A stretch of DNA of 64,000 nt from an uncultured Clostridia bacterium (lineage in GTDB: Bacteria > Bacillota > Clostridia > Christensenellales > Borkfalkiaceae). This document shows positions 41,982-50,928 of this stretch, piece after piece. The position numbers and the translations under genes were made by a program. Below the pieces are notes generated by a model. That model made no database searches. It was not told the origin of the DNA and saw only the letters and a list, made by a program, of their open reading frames with translations. The stretch covers positions 43,864-107,863 of the forward strand of contig CALVMD010000006.1 of NCBI GenBank assembly GCA_944342025.1, given 5' to 3'. Position 1 is the stretch's first letter; every line of letters begins with the position of its first letter.

Positions 41982-43958
41982 GTGAGCATCCCTTACAGAC
42001 AGGTGCATCTCGATTTTCATACGAGCCCGCTGATCGATGAGATCGGCCGGGATTTCGACGGGAAAGCGTTTGCCGAAACGCTGCAAAAGGCGCACGTTAC
42101 GGGAGTGACGGTGTTCGCGAAATGCCACCACGGCTATTCGTATCATCCCGCAAAGGCCGGAGAGATGCATCCGCACCTTTCGTTCGACCTGTTGGGCGAA
42201 CAGCTGAAAAGTCTGCAAAAAGCGGGCATCCGCGCATGCATCTACATCAGCGCGGGTTACGACGAGCGGCTCGCCGTTCTGCATCCCGAGTGGTGGGTCA
42301 GAGACGGGCAGGGCAGGAGCTTTTCTCTCCCCGACGACGCTGCGGCGGGCTATCACAGGCTGTGCTTCAATACGGAATACATGGATATTCTCGAAAGGCA
42401 GGCGGAGGAAGTCGCCGAAAAATACCCCTGCGCGGGATTCTTTTTCGATATTTCCAACGTGGTGCCCTGCCATTGCGAAAAGTGCCTGCGCGATCTGTGC
42501 GCGCGGGGGATCGACCCGGACGACAAAGAGGCGGTCCGGGCGTTTCAGGAAGAGGTATATCTCGAATACGCGTCGCGGCTGGAACGCGCGGTGCATAAGT
42601 ATCAGCCGTCGGCGTCCGTCTTTCACAACGGCGGGCACATGCCGAAGGGCAACGCCCGCATCAACGCCGCACAGTCGCATTACGAATTGGAAAGCCTGCC
42701 GACGGGCGGCTGGGGCTACGACCATTTCCCGCTGTCCGCGCTGTGGGCGGCCGCGGGGGATAAGGAATATCTCGGCATGACGGGAAAATTTCATACGAGC
42801 TGGGGCGAGTTCGGCGGGTATAAGCATCCGAACGCATTGCTCTACGAGGTGCTTTTGAGCGCGGCGCTCGGCGCGAAATGCAGCGTCGGAGACCAATTGC
42901 ATCCGCTCGGCAGACTCGACGCCGAGACCTATAAAATGATCGGCGGGGCATACGGGCGGCTCAAAGAGATCGAACCGTACCTGCAAAACGCGGAAATCGA
43001 CGCAGAGGTCGGGCTGGTGAGCTATGAAAGCGTGCTCAAAGACGTGTATTTCCCGTTCGGGGAAAAGCGCACCGCGGGCGACGTGGGATGCGCACGCATC
43101 TTACTGGAAAAACATGAGCTCTTTCACGTGATCGATGCGGACGCGGATTTTTCGCGTTACCGCATGATCGTTCTGCCCGACAGGATCCGCGCCGAAGGGG
43201 AGATGAAGCAAAAACTGAAAAGATATGTCGCGGGAGGGGGGAAGATTTTAGCAACGGGCGAATCGCTGCTGGACGAAACCGGGCAGCCGATCTTTCCGCT
43301 CGGCGCAAAAGTTTTGGGCAAAGAAGAATATTCCCCCGTCTATTGCCGCATGCCCGCGGGCGCCGTTGCGGAAAACGAAGCGGCATACGTCTTTTATTCT
43401 GAAACGTACAGAACGGAGGGAGCGTCGGGGGCAGGCACCGTCGTATATCCCTATTTCAACCGCACGAAAGAGCATTTCTGCTCGCACCTGCACGCGCCGT
43501 ATTCCGAAAAGACGGGCGGGTGCGTCGTATACTGCAATGCGGAGCGCAGCGTCGCGTGGATCCCGCTGCGGCTGTTCGAAGAGTACGCGCGGGTGGGCAG
43601 TTATTTCTGCAAACAGCTCTTCTCGTTCGCTGCGGACATGATCTTTAAGCCCGGCGCCGAGACCGATTTGCCCGCACAGGGGATCTTCACGCGCATGCGC
43701 GTGCGGGGTGAGCGGAGAGAACTGTATAATTTACTGTACGCCAGCCCCGTGAAGCGCGGGGAAGGCGTGGAGGTCATAGAGGACATTCCCGCGCTGACAG
43801 ACATTTCCGTGCGCATCGCGGCGCACGGCAAGGTGCGGGAGATCCTGCTTCTCCCGCAGAACGCACCACTTGCGTTTTCTCAGGATAACGAAAACGTCCG
43901 CTTTACGCTCCCCAAACTTTCCTGCCATCAGCTTATCGCTGTGGATTTCGAAGATTGA
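41982..43958 (+). CDS. Putative glycosyl hydrolase, GHL6/beta-galactosidase-trimerisation type
   Basis: A 658-residue TIM-barrel protein starting at GTG 41982 after GGAGG. The N-terminal half resembles the hypothetical glycosyl hydrolase 6 family: HLDFHTSP at residue 9, AKCHHGYSYHP near 47, HPEWWVRDGQG near 100, and a Cys-rich CHCEKCLRDLC segment near 160 that could hold a metal. A middle Rossmann-like domain (about 355-450) corresponds to a beta-galactosidase trimerisation domain, followed by a small beta domain. Alpha-fucosidase or beta-galactosidase-like roles are both conceivable. The fucose pathway downstream favours the former, as inference only. Confidence 0.6.
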   Translation: MSIPYRQVHLDFHTSPLIDEIGRDFDGKAFAETLQKAHVTGVTVFAKCHHGYSYHPAKAGEMHPHLSFDLLGEQLKSLQKAGIRACIYISAGYDERLAVLHPEWWVRDGQGRSFSLPDDAAAGYHRLCFNTEYMDILERQAEEVAEKYPCAGFFFDISNVVPCHCEKCLRDLCARGIDPDDKEAVRAFQEEVYLEYASRLERAVHKYQPSASVFHNGGHMPKGNARINAAQSHYELESLPTGGWGYDHFPLSALWAAAGDKEYLGMTGKFHTSWGEFGGYKHPNALLYEVLLSAALGAKCSVGDQLHPLGRLDAETYKMIGGAYGRLKEIEPYLQNAEIDAEVGLVSYESVLKDVYFPFGEKRTAGDVGCARILLEKHELFHVIDADADFSRYRMIVLPDRIRAEGEMKQKLKRYVAGGGKILATGESLLDETGQPIFPLGAKVLGKEEYSPVYCRMPAGAVAENEAAYVFYSETYRTEGASGAGTVVYPYFNRTKEHFCSHLHAPYSEKTGGCVVYCNAERSVAWIPLRLFEEYARVGSYFCKQLFSFAADMIFKPGAETDLPAQGIFTRMRVRGERRELYNLLYASPVKRGEGVEVIEDIPALTDISVRIAAHGKVREILLLPQNAPLAFSQDNENVRFTLPKLSCHQLIAVDFED

Positions 43959-44004
43959 GAGCGCGGAAAGATCGGGCGGAAGACTGCCGACGGAGGAAAA
44001 AACG

Positions 44005-45306
44005 ATGCAAAGCGAAAAGCAGACATTCATCAAAAAATACGGAGAGAAATATTGTGATATCAAGATCAGCGACCGGGCGTCGGAAACGCTTCGCCGGCCG
44101 TTAAAACTCGGAAGGAAGGAGCTTGCGAACCGGATCGTGTTCCAGCCGATGGAGGGCTGCGACGGAACGGCGGCGGGTGCGCCCGCAGAGCTTACCGAGA
44201 GGAGATACCTGCGTTTTGCGGAATCGGGCGCGGGAATGATCTGGCTGGAAGCGGTGGCGGTGAGCGGGGAAGGGCGCGCCAATCCCCGGCAGCTGTATCT
44301 TACGGAAGAGACCATGCCCGCGTTTGCGGAACTTGCGGACAAGATCAAAGAGAGGTGTCTGAAAGTAAACGGCTACGAGCCGGCCGTGGTGCTGCAGGCG
44401 ACGCATTCGGGGCGATACAGCAAACCGAGAGGAGTCCCTGAGCCGATCATCGCGTACAACAATCCTCTGTTCGAAAAGGACGCGCCGATCCCTGCGGATC
44501 GGATCATAAGCGACGAAGCGTGCGACGAACTTCCCGAAAAGTTTGCGGCGACGGCAAGCCTCGCCAAGAGGTGCGGTTTCGACGGCATCGACGTGAAGTG
44601 CTGTCACCGGTATCTTTTAAGCGAATTCATGTCGGCATACGAACGTCCCGGTAAATACGGCGGCGACTTTGCGAACAGGGCACGGCTGTACCTCAGTTGT
44701 ATCGAGGGCGCAAAGACGGCGGAAACGGAAAACTTTTTCGTGACTTCGCGGCTGAACGTATACGACGGGTTCGCGTATCCGTACGGGTTCGGCGTATCGC
44801 CGGACGGCACGCTCGAGCCGGATCTTGCGGAGCCTGAAAAGCTGATCGGGATCCTGTCTGAAAAATACGGCCTGAAACTGTTGAACATCACGATCGGCAA
44901 TCCGTACGTAAATCCGCATGTGAACCGCCCGTTTTTTGCGGGGCCGTACGCGAATCCCGAAAAGCCCGTGCAGGGCGTGGAGCGGATCGCGGCGATCACG
45001 GGATCTTTGCAAAAGAAATTTCCGCAGGTGAACATGGTATTGTCGGGAACGAGTGCGCTGCGCGAATATGCGGCGGCATACGGAGCGGGGATGATCGAAG
45101 ACGGGTCCTGCGCATTGGCGGGGTTCGGCAGGATGACGTTCGCGTATCCGGAATTCGTGCACGACCTGTTTGAGACGGGGAGCCTTCGCCGGGAAAAGTG
45201 CTGCGCGGCATGCTCGAAGTGCTCGGCAATGATGCGTGCGGGCAAAGTGGCGGGATGCCCCGTGTTCGACAAGGACGTATATTCGGAGATCTATAAGAGC
45301 ATATAA
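44005..45306 (+). CDS. Old Yellow Enzyme-family flavin oxidoreductase with Fe-S motif
   Basis: An FMN-dependent NADH:flavin oxidoreductase-like protein of 433 residues. The FMN barrel begins at KELANRIVFQPMEGCDG; an active-site-like pair is LQATHSGRYSKP. The C-terminus bears CCAACSKC with another Cys 12 residues on, which fits the 4Fe-4S site of 2,4-dienoyl-CoA reductase-type members. The NAD(P)/FAD domains that normally follow that site are absent, so electrons must come from a partner, possibly the flavoprotein encoded two genes later. The substrate is probably an unsaturated or keto sugar intermediate; this is inference. The start is ATG 44005 after GGAGG. Confidence 0.82.
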   Translation: MQSEKQTFIKKYGEKYCDIKISDRASETLRRPLKLGRKELANRIVFQPMEGCDGTAAGAPAELTERRYLRFAESGAGMIWLEAVAVSGEGRANPRQLYLTEETMPAFAELADKIKERCLKVNGYEPAVVLQATHSGRYSKPRGVPEPIIAYNNPLFEKDAPIPADRIISDEACDELPEKFAATASLAKRCGFDGIDVKCCHRYLLSEFMSAYERPGKYGGDFANRARLYLSCIEGAKTAETENFFVTSRLNVYDGFAYPYGFGVSPDGTLEPDLAEPEKLIGILSEKYGLKLLNITIGNPYVNPHVNRPFFAGPYANPEKPVQGVERIAAITGSLQKKFPQVNMVLSGTSALREYAAAYGAGMIEDGSCALAGFGRMTFAYPEFVHDLFETGSLRREKCCAACSKCSAMMRAGKVAGCPVFDKDVYSEIYKSI

Positions 45307-45355
45307 CGCCGCGCCGGGTTTGGCCGCGGAAAAGCGAGGGAAGGAGGAAGAAAAA

Positions 45356-46117
45356 ATGCAGAAAGTGGCGATCGTGACGGGATCGGCCCGAGGGATCGGG
45401 TTAGAGACGGCAAAGACCCTGTCGCGTGACGGGTATACGATGGTGCTGAGCGACGTCGTCGCGCCCGAAAATATGGAAAAAACGCTCGGGGAATTTCCGA
45501 AGGGAAGTACGTATATCAAATGCGACATATCGTCGTCGAAAGACCGCGAGGAACTGTTTTCGCAGGTGCGAGCGCGGTACGGCCGGCTGGATCTTCTGGT
45601 GAACAACGCAGGGGTCGCGCCGCGGCAGAGGCTGGACATACTGGAAACGACGGAAGAGAATTTCGACGGGGTGCTGCGCATCAATCTGAGGGGCACGTTT
45701 TTCATGTGCCAGAAGTGTGCGAACGAGATGCTGTCGTATAAAGGCAAAGCAGAAGATTATGCGCCGCGCATCGTGAACATCTCGTCCATGTCGGCGTATA
45801 CGTCGTCGACCAACCGCGGAGAATACTGCATTTCGAAGGCAGGGATCTCGATGATCACGAAACTGTTTGCGGACCGGCTTGCGGAGGAAGGGATCCCGGT
45901 GTTCGAGGTGCGCCCGGGGATCATCATGACGGATATGACGTCGACTGTGCATGAGAAATACGAAAAGCTGATCTCGGAAGGCGTAACGCCGATCCGGCGG
46001 TTCGGGTTGCCGCGGGACGTTGCGAACTGCGTGAGCGTGCTCGCGTCGGGGAAACTGGACTTTTCCACGGGTCAGGTTCTGAACGCGGACGGGGGATTCC
46101 ACATCAGGAGACTGTAA
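45356..46117 (+). CDS. Short-chain dehydrogenase/reductase
   Basis: A classical SDR of 253 residues. The cofactor motif TGSARGIG (residues 8-15), NNAG, the catalytic Ser in NISSMSAY and the YCISK tetrad are present. The C-terminal GQVLNADGG is typical of the FabG/KduD group. In this setting a KduD-like role (keto-deoxy-uronate reduction to KDG, feeding KdgK and Eda downstream) or oxidation of a fucose-type sugar is possible. ATG 45356 follows AAGGAGG. Confidence 0.9.
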   Translation: MQKVAIVTGSARGIGLETAKTLSRDGYTMVLSDVVAPENMEKTLGEFPKGSTYIKCDISSSKDREELFSQVRARYGRLDLLVNNAGVAPRQRLDILETTEENFDGVLRINLRGTFFMCQKCANEMLSYKGKAEDYAPRIVNISSMSAYTSSTNRGEYCISKAGISMITKLFADRLAEEGIPVFEVRPGIIMTDMTSTVHEKYEKLISEGVTPIRRFGLPRDVANCVSVLASGKLDFSTGQVLNADGGFHIRRL

Positions 46118-46122
46118 GGCAT

Positions 46123-48000
46123 ATGAAGCCGAAGATTATCGAACTGGGCGCGGCGGTGATCGGCAGCGGCGCGGCGGCGTACAATGCGGCGGACTGGTTG
46201 TACGATTACGGAAAGCGCGGGATCGCGATCATAACGGAAGGACGGAACGCGGGCACGTCGCGCAATACGGGCAGCGACAAACAGACGTATTATAAGCTTT
46301 CACTGTGTTCCGACGCGCCGGATTCCGTGCGGGAGATGGCAAAGACGCTGTATGACGGCGGGTGCGTGGACGGAGACGTGGCGCTGTGCGAGGCGGCAGG
46401 GTCGGTGCAGAGTTTCATGAAGCTCGTGCAGCTGGGCGTGCCGTTTCCCGCAAACCGATACGGCGAGTATGCGGGGTATAAGACAGACCACGATCCGCGC
46501 CAACGCGCAACGTCTGCGGGCCCTTTGACTTCCAGATACATGACGGAAGCGTTGGAAAGGCAGGTCGCGCAAAAGAATATAAAAATCTACGACGGATATT
46601 ATTGTGCGGAGCTGCTCGTGAAAGACGGCGCGATCGTCGGAGCGCTGGCGCTGAATACGAGCGCCGCGGGGAAGATCGAGCCGGTGCTGTTCCGCACGCG
46701 CAGCGCCGTGCTGGCGACGGGCGGGCCGGCGGGGATCTATGCCGATTCGGTCTACCCCGAAAGCCAGACGGGGAGCAGCGGGCTTGCGATCGCCGCGGGC
46801 GCGGAGATGTGCAATCTGCAGGAGTGGCAGTACGGGCTCGCGTCGACGAAATTCCGCTGGAACGTGTCCGGCACCTATCAGCAGGTGCTGCCGCGCTACA
46901 TCTCCGTGGATAAAGACGGGAACGAGCGGGAATTCCTGCTCGAACGGTACAAAGACCCGTACGAAGCGGGCTATATGGTATTTTTGAAAGGATACCAGTG
47001 GCCGTTCGACAGCGCCAAGCGGCACGGTTCGTCCGAGATCGACATGCTCGTGTACGAAGAGACGATCGTGAAGGGGAACCGCGTGTTCATGGATTTCACG
47101 AAAGACCCTGCGGGGATCTGTTCGGAAACGCTGAAAAACCTGCCCGAAGAGGCGTATGCCTATCTGTCGAAGTCGGGCGCGCTGATCGATACGCCGATCG
47201 CGCGGCTGAAAAAGATGAACCCGAAAGCGATCGAACTGTATCGTTCGCACGGGATCGACCTGGAGCGCGAACCGTTGGAGATCGGCGTTTGCGCGCAGCA
47301 CAGCAACGGCGGCGCGGCGGTGGATATGCATTGGCAGAGCAGCGTCGAAGGGCTGTACGTGGCGGGCGAAGCGGCGGGCACGTTCGGCGTATACCGGCCG
47401 GGCGGCGCGGCGCTCAACTCGACGCAGGTGGGCAGCATGCGCGCGGCGGAAGAGATCGCGTTCGGAAAACATCCCGAGCGGAAACTGCCGGATGACGGCT
47501 TTTACTTCGCCGCGGCGGAAAAACTGGAAGAGGAACTGCGTTCCGCCCGCGGGAAGACGAGCAACATTGCGGAAAAGCGCAGGCATATGCAGCGCATGAT
47601 GAGCCGGGTTGCGGCGTTTTTGCGGGATGTGCCCGCCATGGAAAAGTATCTGTCCGAATTGTACGGCGAATGGGCCGATTTTTATAAGAAAACCGGTTTC
47701 AGCGACTCGTTCGAGGCGGTGGAGCTGTTAAAAAACAGAGATATCCTGCTCACGCAGATCGCCGTATTGGAGAGCATGATCGAGAGCGCGAAAACGGCGG
47801 GCAGCCGCGGTTCCTGCCTCGTATATGACGAAAAGGGCGGGATCGCCGAAGAGGATAAGAGCTGGCGCGGCAGGATCTTGCGCGTCGGGATGCGGGAGGG
47901 GAAGATCGAAAAGCGATTCGTCGGCTGCCGCCCGATCCCCGAAAACGACGACTGGTTTGAAAACGTGTGGGGCGAATTTAACGAGCGGCGGGAGAAATGA
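46123..48000 (+). CDS. FAD-dependent oxidoreductase, fumarate reductase/aspartate oxidase type
   Basis: A 625-residue flavoprotein. The FAD-binding start AAVIGSGAAAYNAA is at residues 9-22, and a fumarate-reductase-like capping domain follows. The C-terminal FAD motif (GLYVAGEAAGTFG and the RPGGAALNSTQVG block) is near residues 407-432. No haem-binding CxxCH or covalent-flavin motif is visible, so electrons are presumably passed to a partner such as the Fe-S OYE-like protein. It starts five bases after the SDR stop. The family contains respiratory-type reductases and aspartate oxidase; the sugar locus points to a different, unassigned substrate. Confidence 0.83.
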   Translation: MKPKIIELGAAVIGSGAAAYNAADWLYDYGKRGIAIITEGRNAGTSRNTGSDKQTYYKLSLCSDAPDSVREMAKTLYDGGCVDGDVALCEAAGSVQSFMKLVQLGVPFPANRYGEYAGYKTDHDPRQRATSAGPLTSRYMTEALERQVAQKNIKIYDGYYCAELLVKDGAIVGALALNTSAAGKIEPVLFRTRSAVLATGGPAGIYADSVYPESQTGSSGLAIAAGAEMCNLQEWQYGLASTKFRWNVSGTYQQVLPRYISVDKDGNEREFLLERYKDPYEAGYMVFLKGYQWPFDSAKRHGSSEIDMLVYEETIVKGNRVFMDFTKDPAGICSETLKNLPEEAYAYLSKSGALIDTPIARLKKMNPKAIELYRSHGIDLEREPLEIGVCAQHSNGGAAVDMHWQSSVEGLYVAGEAAGTFGVYRPGGAALNSTQVGSMRAAEEIAFGKHPERKLPDDGFYFAAAEKLEEELRSARGKTSNIAEKRRHMQRMMSRVAAFLRDVPAMEKYLSELYGEWADFYKKTGFSDSFEAVELLKNRDILLTQIAVLESMIESAKTAGSRGSCLVYDEKGGIAEEDKSWRGRILRVGMREGKIEKRFVGCRPIPENDDWFENVWGEFNERREK

Positions 48001-48021
48001 CCCGCGCGGAGGAGAGATAAA

Positions 48022-48651
48022 ATGGACGTAATAGCGGAGATGGAAAGGCACAAGCTCATGCCCGTGCTGCGGATAGACCGAAAGTCGGACGTGCGGCCGT
48101 TGATGCGCGCGCTGTGCGAGGGCGGGCTTCCCGCGGCGGAGGTGACGTTCCGCACCGAATGCGGCGCGGCTGCGCTCGAAGCGGCGCGGCGGGAGTTCCC
48201 GGAAATGCTGATCGGCGCGGGTACGGTGATCTGCGAAGAGCAGGCGCGGCGCGCGTACGACTGCGGCGCGATGTTTATCGTGGGACCCGGATGGAGCGAC
48301 GAAGTCGCGGCGTTCTGCACGGCGCGCGGGCTCGCCTATATTCCCGGCTGCGTGACGCCGACGGAGGTCATGCGCGCGGTCAATGCGGGGTTTTCGGCGG
48401 TGAAGTTTTTTCCCGCGTCCGCATTCGGCGGACTGAAGACGATCCGCGCCCTTTCCGCGCCGTTCCCCGGCGTGCGGTTCATGCCCACGGGCGGAGTCGG
48501 CGAGGACAATCTCGCGGAATATCTCGGGGAAAAGAGCGTGTTCGCCTGCGGCGGGAGCTGGATGGTCCCCCCGCGCGACGTGGCGGAAGGAAACTTCGAT
48601 AAAGTCGTGTCGCTGGTGAAGAAGGCCCGTGCGATCGCCGCGCAGGCGTAA
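48022..48651 (+). CDS. eda: KDPG/KHG aldolase
   Basis: Cleaves 2-keto-3-deoxy-6-phosphogluconate to pyruvate and glyceraldehyde-3-phosphate, the last step of uronate catabolism. At 209 residues it is the usual length. Glu40 (AEVTFRT) and the Schiff-base Lys128 (AVKFFPAS) are in place, as are the phosphate-binding GGVG and AGTVI segments. It lies directly upstream of the sugar kinase gene that would make its substrate from KDG. Confidence 0.95.
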   Translation: MDVIAEMERHKLMPVLRIDRKSDVRPLMRALCEGGLPAAEVTFRTECGAAALEAARREFPEMLIGAGTVICEEQARRAYDCGAMFIVGPGWSDEVAAFCTARGLAYIPGCVTPTEVMRAVNAGFSAVKFFPASAFGGLKTIRALSAPFPGVRFMPTGGVGEDNLAEYLGEKSVFACGGSWMVPPRDVAEGNFDKVVSLVKKARAIAAQA

Positions 48652-48683
48652 AAACGGAAAACGATAAGGAGAAAACATCGATC

Positions 48684-49703
48684 ATGAAAGCGGTAACATT
48701 CGGAGAGATCATGCTCCGCCTCGCGCCCGAAGGGTATCTTCGATTTTTGCAGGAACCCCGGTTTCAGGCGACGTTCGGCGGCGGCGAGGCAAACGTGGCG
48801 GTCTCTTTGGCTCAGTTCGGCATAGACGCGGAGTTCGTAACGGCATTGCCCGACAACGACATCGGCGAGGCGGCCGTGCGGGAACTGCGCAAGTTCGGCG
48901 TGCAGACGTCCCGCATCGTGCGCGGCGGAGAACGCGTGGGGATCTATTACCTGGAAAAGGGCGCGTCGCAGCGGGCGTCCAAAGTCATTTACGACAGAAA
49001 ATATTCTTCGATCGCGACGGCAAAACCCGGAAGTTTCGATTTCGCCGCCGCGTTCAGCGGGGCGGACTGGTTCCACTTTACGGGCATTACGCCCGCCCTC
49101 TCGGCCGAAACGGCTGAAAATACTCTTTTGGCGGCAAAAGCGGCGAAAGAGGCGGGGCTTACGGTCAGCTGCGATCTCAATTACAGGAAAAACCTGTGGA
49201 GCAGCGAGCAGGCCTGCAAAACGATGGAAAAACTCATGCAATACGTGGACGTGTGCGTGGCGAACGAAGAGGATGCGGACAAAGTGTTCGGCATCCGCGC
49301 GCGCGGGACGGACGTCACGGGCGGAAAGCTGGACAGGGACGGATATATCGAAGTCGCAAAACAGCTTACCGAGCGGTTCGGGTTCCGTGCGGTCGCCGTT
49401 ACGCTCAGGGAAAGCCTGTCCGCGTTCGACAACGTGTGGTCCGCCATGCTCTACTCGGAAGGCGAGGCGGCGTTCTCCAAAAAATATCCCGTTCATATCG
49501 TAGACAGGGTCGGCGGGGGCGACAGCTTCTGCGCGGGCGTCATCTACGGCATGCTGAACGGGTTCGACCGGCAGAAGACGGTCGAGTTTGCCGTTGCCGC
49601 TTCCTGCCTCAAACATTCCATTGAAGGCGATTTCAACCGCATCTCCGCCGCCGAGGCCGAAAAACTTGCCGGCGGCGATGCCTCCGGACGCGTCGTAAGA
49701 TGA
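48684..49703 (+). CDS. kdgK: 2-keto-3-deoxygluconate kinase (PfkB family)
   Basis: A ribokinase-family sugar kinase of 339 residues that most likely phosphorylates KDG for the adjacent aldolase. Family features include the N-terminal GGGEANVAVSLAQFG (residues 32-46) and the ATP/anion-hole motif GGGDSFCAG near residue 275, with its catalytic Asp. The KDG specificity rests mostly on its position beside eda; fructokinase-type activity cannot be excluded from sequence alone. The ribosome-binding site is AAGGAG. Confidence 0.9.
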   Translation: MKAVTFGEIMLRLAPEGYLRFLQEPRFQATFGGGEANVAVSLAQFGIDAEFVTALPDNDIGEAAVRELRKFGVQTSRIVRGGERVGIYYLEKGASQRASKVIYDRKYSSIATAKPGSFDFAAAFSGADWFHFTGITPALSAETAENTLLAAKAAKEAGLTVSCDLNYRKNLWSSEQACKTMEKLMQYVDVCVANEEDADKVFGIRARGTDVTGGKLDRDGYIEVAKQLTERFGFRAVAVTLRESLSAFDNVWSAMLYSEGEAAFSKKYPVHIVDRVGGGDSFCAGVIYGMLNGFDRQKTVEFAVAASCLKHSIEGDFNRISAAEAEKLAGGDASGRVVR

Positions 49704-49749
49704 AAGAGGCCTGATCAAGCAGTTTACTGATTTTGAAGAGGAATGAAAA

Positions 49750-50907
49750 ATGACGCTTTCGGAGCTGAAAGAAACGGCGGAATATGTGCGCTCTTGCATC
49801 GAGAACAATCCGGAGCGCCGCATGGACATCTGCGAAGAATATATACAGAGGAATGAAAAGAGACCGTTTCCCTGTCTCTTTCTCAATATCGGGCCGGATC
49901 CGGCGGAGAGAAAACCCCTCCATACGGATGATTCGGGCAAGAGCGCGGAAGAACGGCTGCGGGACAATCTGATGAGCATGCTCGCTCCGATGCGGCTGAA
50001 CAATCCGATCGCGCCGTACGTCGTGGTGGGCGTGGGGCCCGGCAGTCTGATCCCGTCTTTCGGGGCGGAACTCGATCCGGCGCTCGATTACACGCCGCGC
50101 GGACATAAAACGGCGGACGAGATCATCGCGGCGGGCGTGCCCGATCCCGAAAAGAGCGGCATGATGCCCCGTTTTTTGGAAGACATCGACGCGATCATCG
50201 CCTATACGCCCGAATTTTTCAAGATCGAAAAACCGGACATGCAGGGACCGTTCAACATCGCGCATGCCGTTTTGGGCGACGACGCGTTTATCCTGCCGTA
50301 TACCGAACCCGAAAAGTTCCGCGACGTCATGCGCATCATAACCGAATTTTATATACGGGCGGACAGTCTTTTTCAGGAGCGGATCGGAAAACAAAGGCGG
50401 ATCGCGTTCCCGCGGCACCGCAATATTCTCGCCGAATGTTCCTGCAACCTCGTATCGGAAGATTTCTACCTCGAATTCGTTCTCGAACACGACCTTGAGA
50501 TCTGCAAGCATTACGGCGAAACGTCCATTCATCCGTGCAGCGGGCCGCACGTGTTCTACGAAACGATACGGAATCTGCCCGACGTGATCTATACGGAGGC
50601 GGGAGAAATGCTCGCGCCGATGACGGCGGGTTGCATCAAGGTCGAAGACGCGCTCAAAGAGATCGGCGGGCGGCCGATCGTGCTGAATATCGGGCAGGAA
50701 TTGCCGCATTCGGGCGAATTTGAATTTATCCGCAAAGATTTCGATCTGGCAAAGACGAACAATCGGCTGCTGTTCGGCTATACGAGCGGGCGATTCAGGG
50801 AAAAGGATATTCCGCAGGTTCTGGACCTTCACAAGAGGCTGGACGATTATTGGGCGGAATCTATTTACGGGCAAAAGGAAAACGGACCGTTTTCGGTCAA
50901 AAAATAA
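49750..50907 (+). CDS. UroD superfamily protein (UroD-like 3) with HxC zinc motif
   Basis: A divergent 385-residue UroD-fold protein. Unlike the two other UroD-like products in this window, it retains a metal-site-like motif, His261 and Cys263 in IHPCSG with a further Cys295 in AGCIK. This recalls the HxC...C zinc site of MtaA/MtbA-type corrinoid:CoM methyltransferases. No corrinoid-binding protein is encoded nearby. An internal Cys-rich ECSC segment (residues 229-232) is also notable. It lies between the KDG kinase and fucose isomerase genes, in the same transcription direction with gaps of 46 and 21 bp. Its role in sugar breakdown is unknown. Confidence 0.75.
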   Translation: MTLSELKETAEYVRSCIENNPERRMDICEEYIQRNEKRPFPCLFLNIGPDPAERKPLHTDDSGKSAEERLRDNLMSMLAPMRLNNPIAPYVVVGVGPGSLIPSFGAELDPALDYTPRGHKTADEIIAAGVPDPEKSGMMPRFLEDIDAIIAYTPEFFKIEKPDMQGPFNIAHAVLGDDAFILPYTEPEKFRDVMRIITEFYIRADSLFQERIGKQRRIAFPRHRNILAECSCNLVSEDFYLEFVLEHDLEICKHYGETSIHPCSGPHVFYETIRNLPDVIYTEAGEMLAPMTAGCIKVEDALKEIGGRPIVLNIGQELPHSGEFEFIRKDFDLAKTNNRLLFGYTSGRFREKDIPQVLDLHKRLDDYWAESIYGQKENGPFSVKK

Positions 50908-50928
50908 AAAACAGGAGAGTGAAAGACG

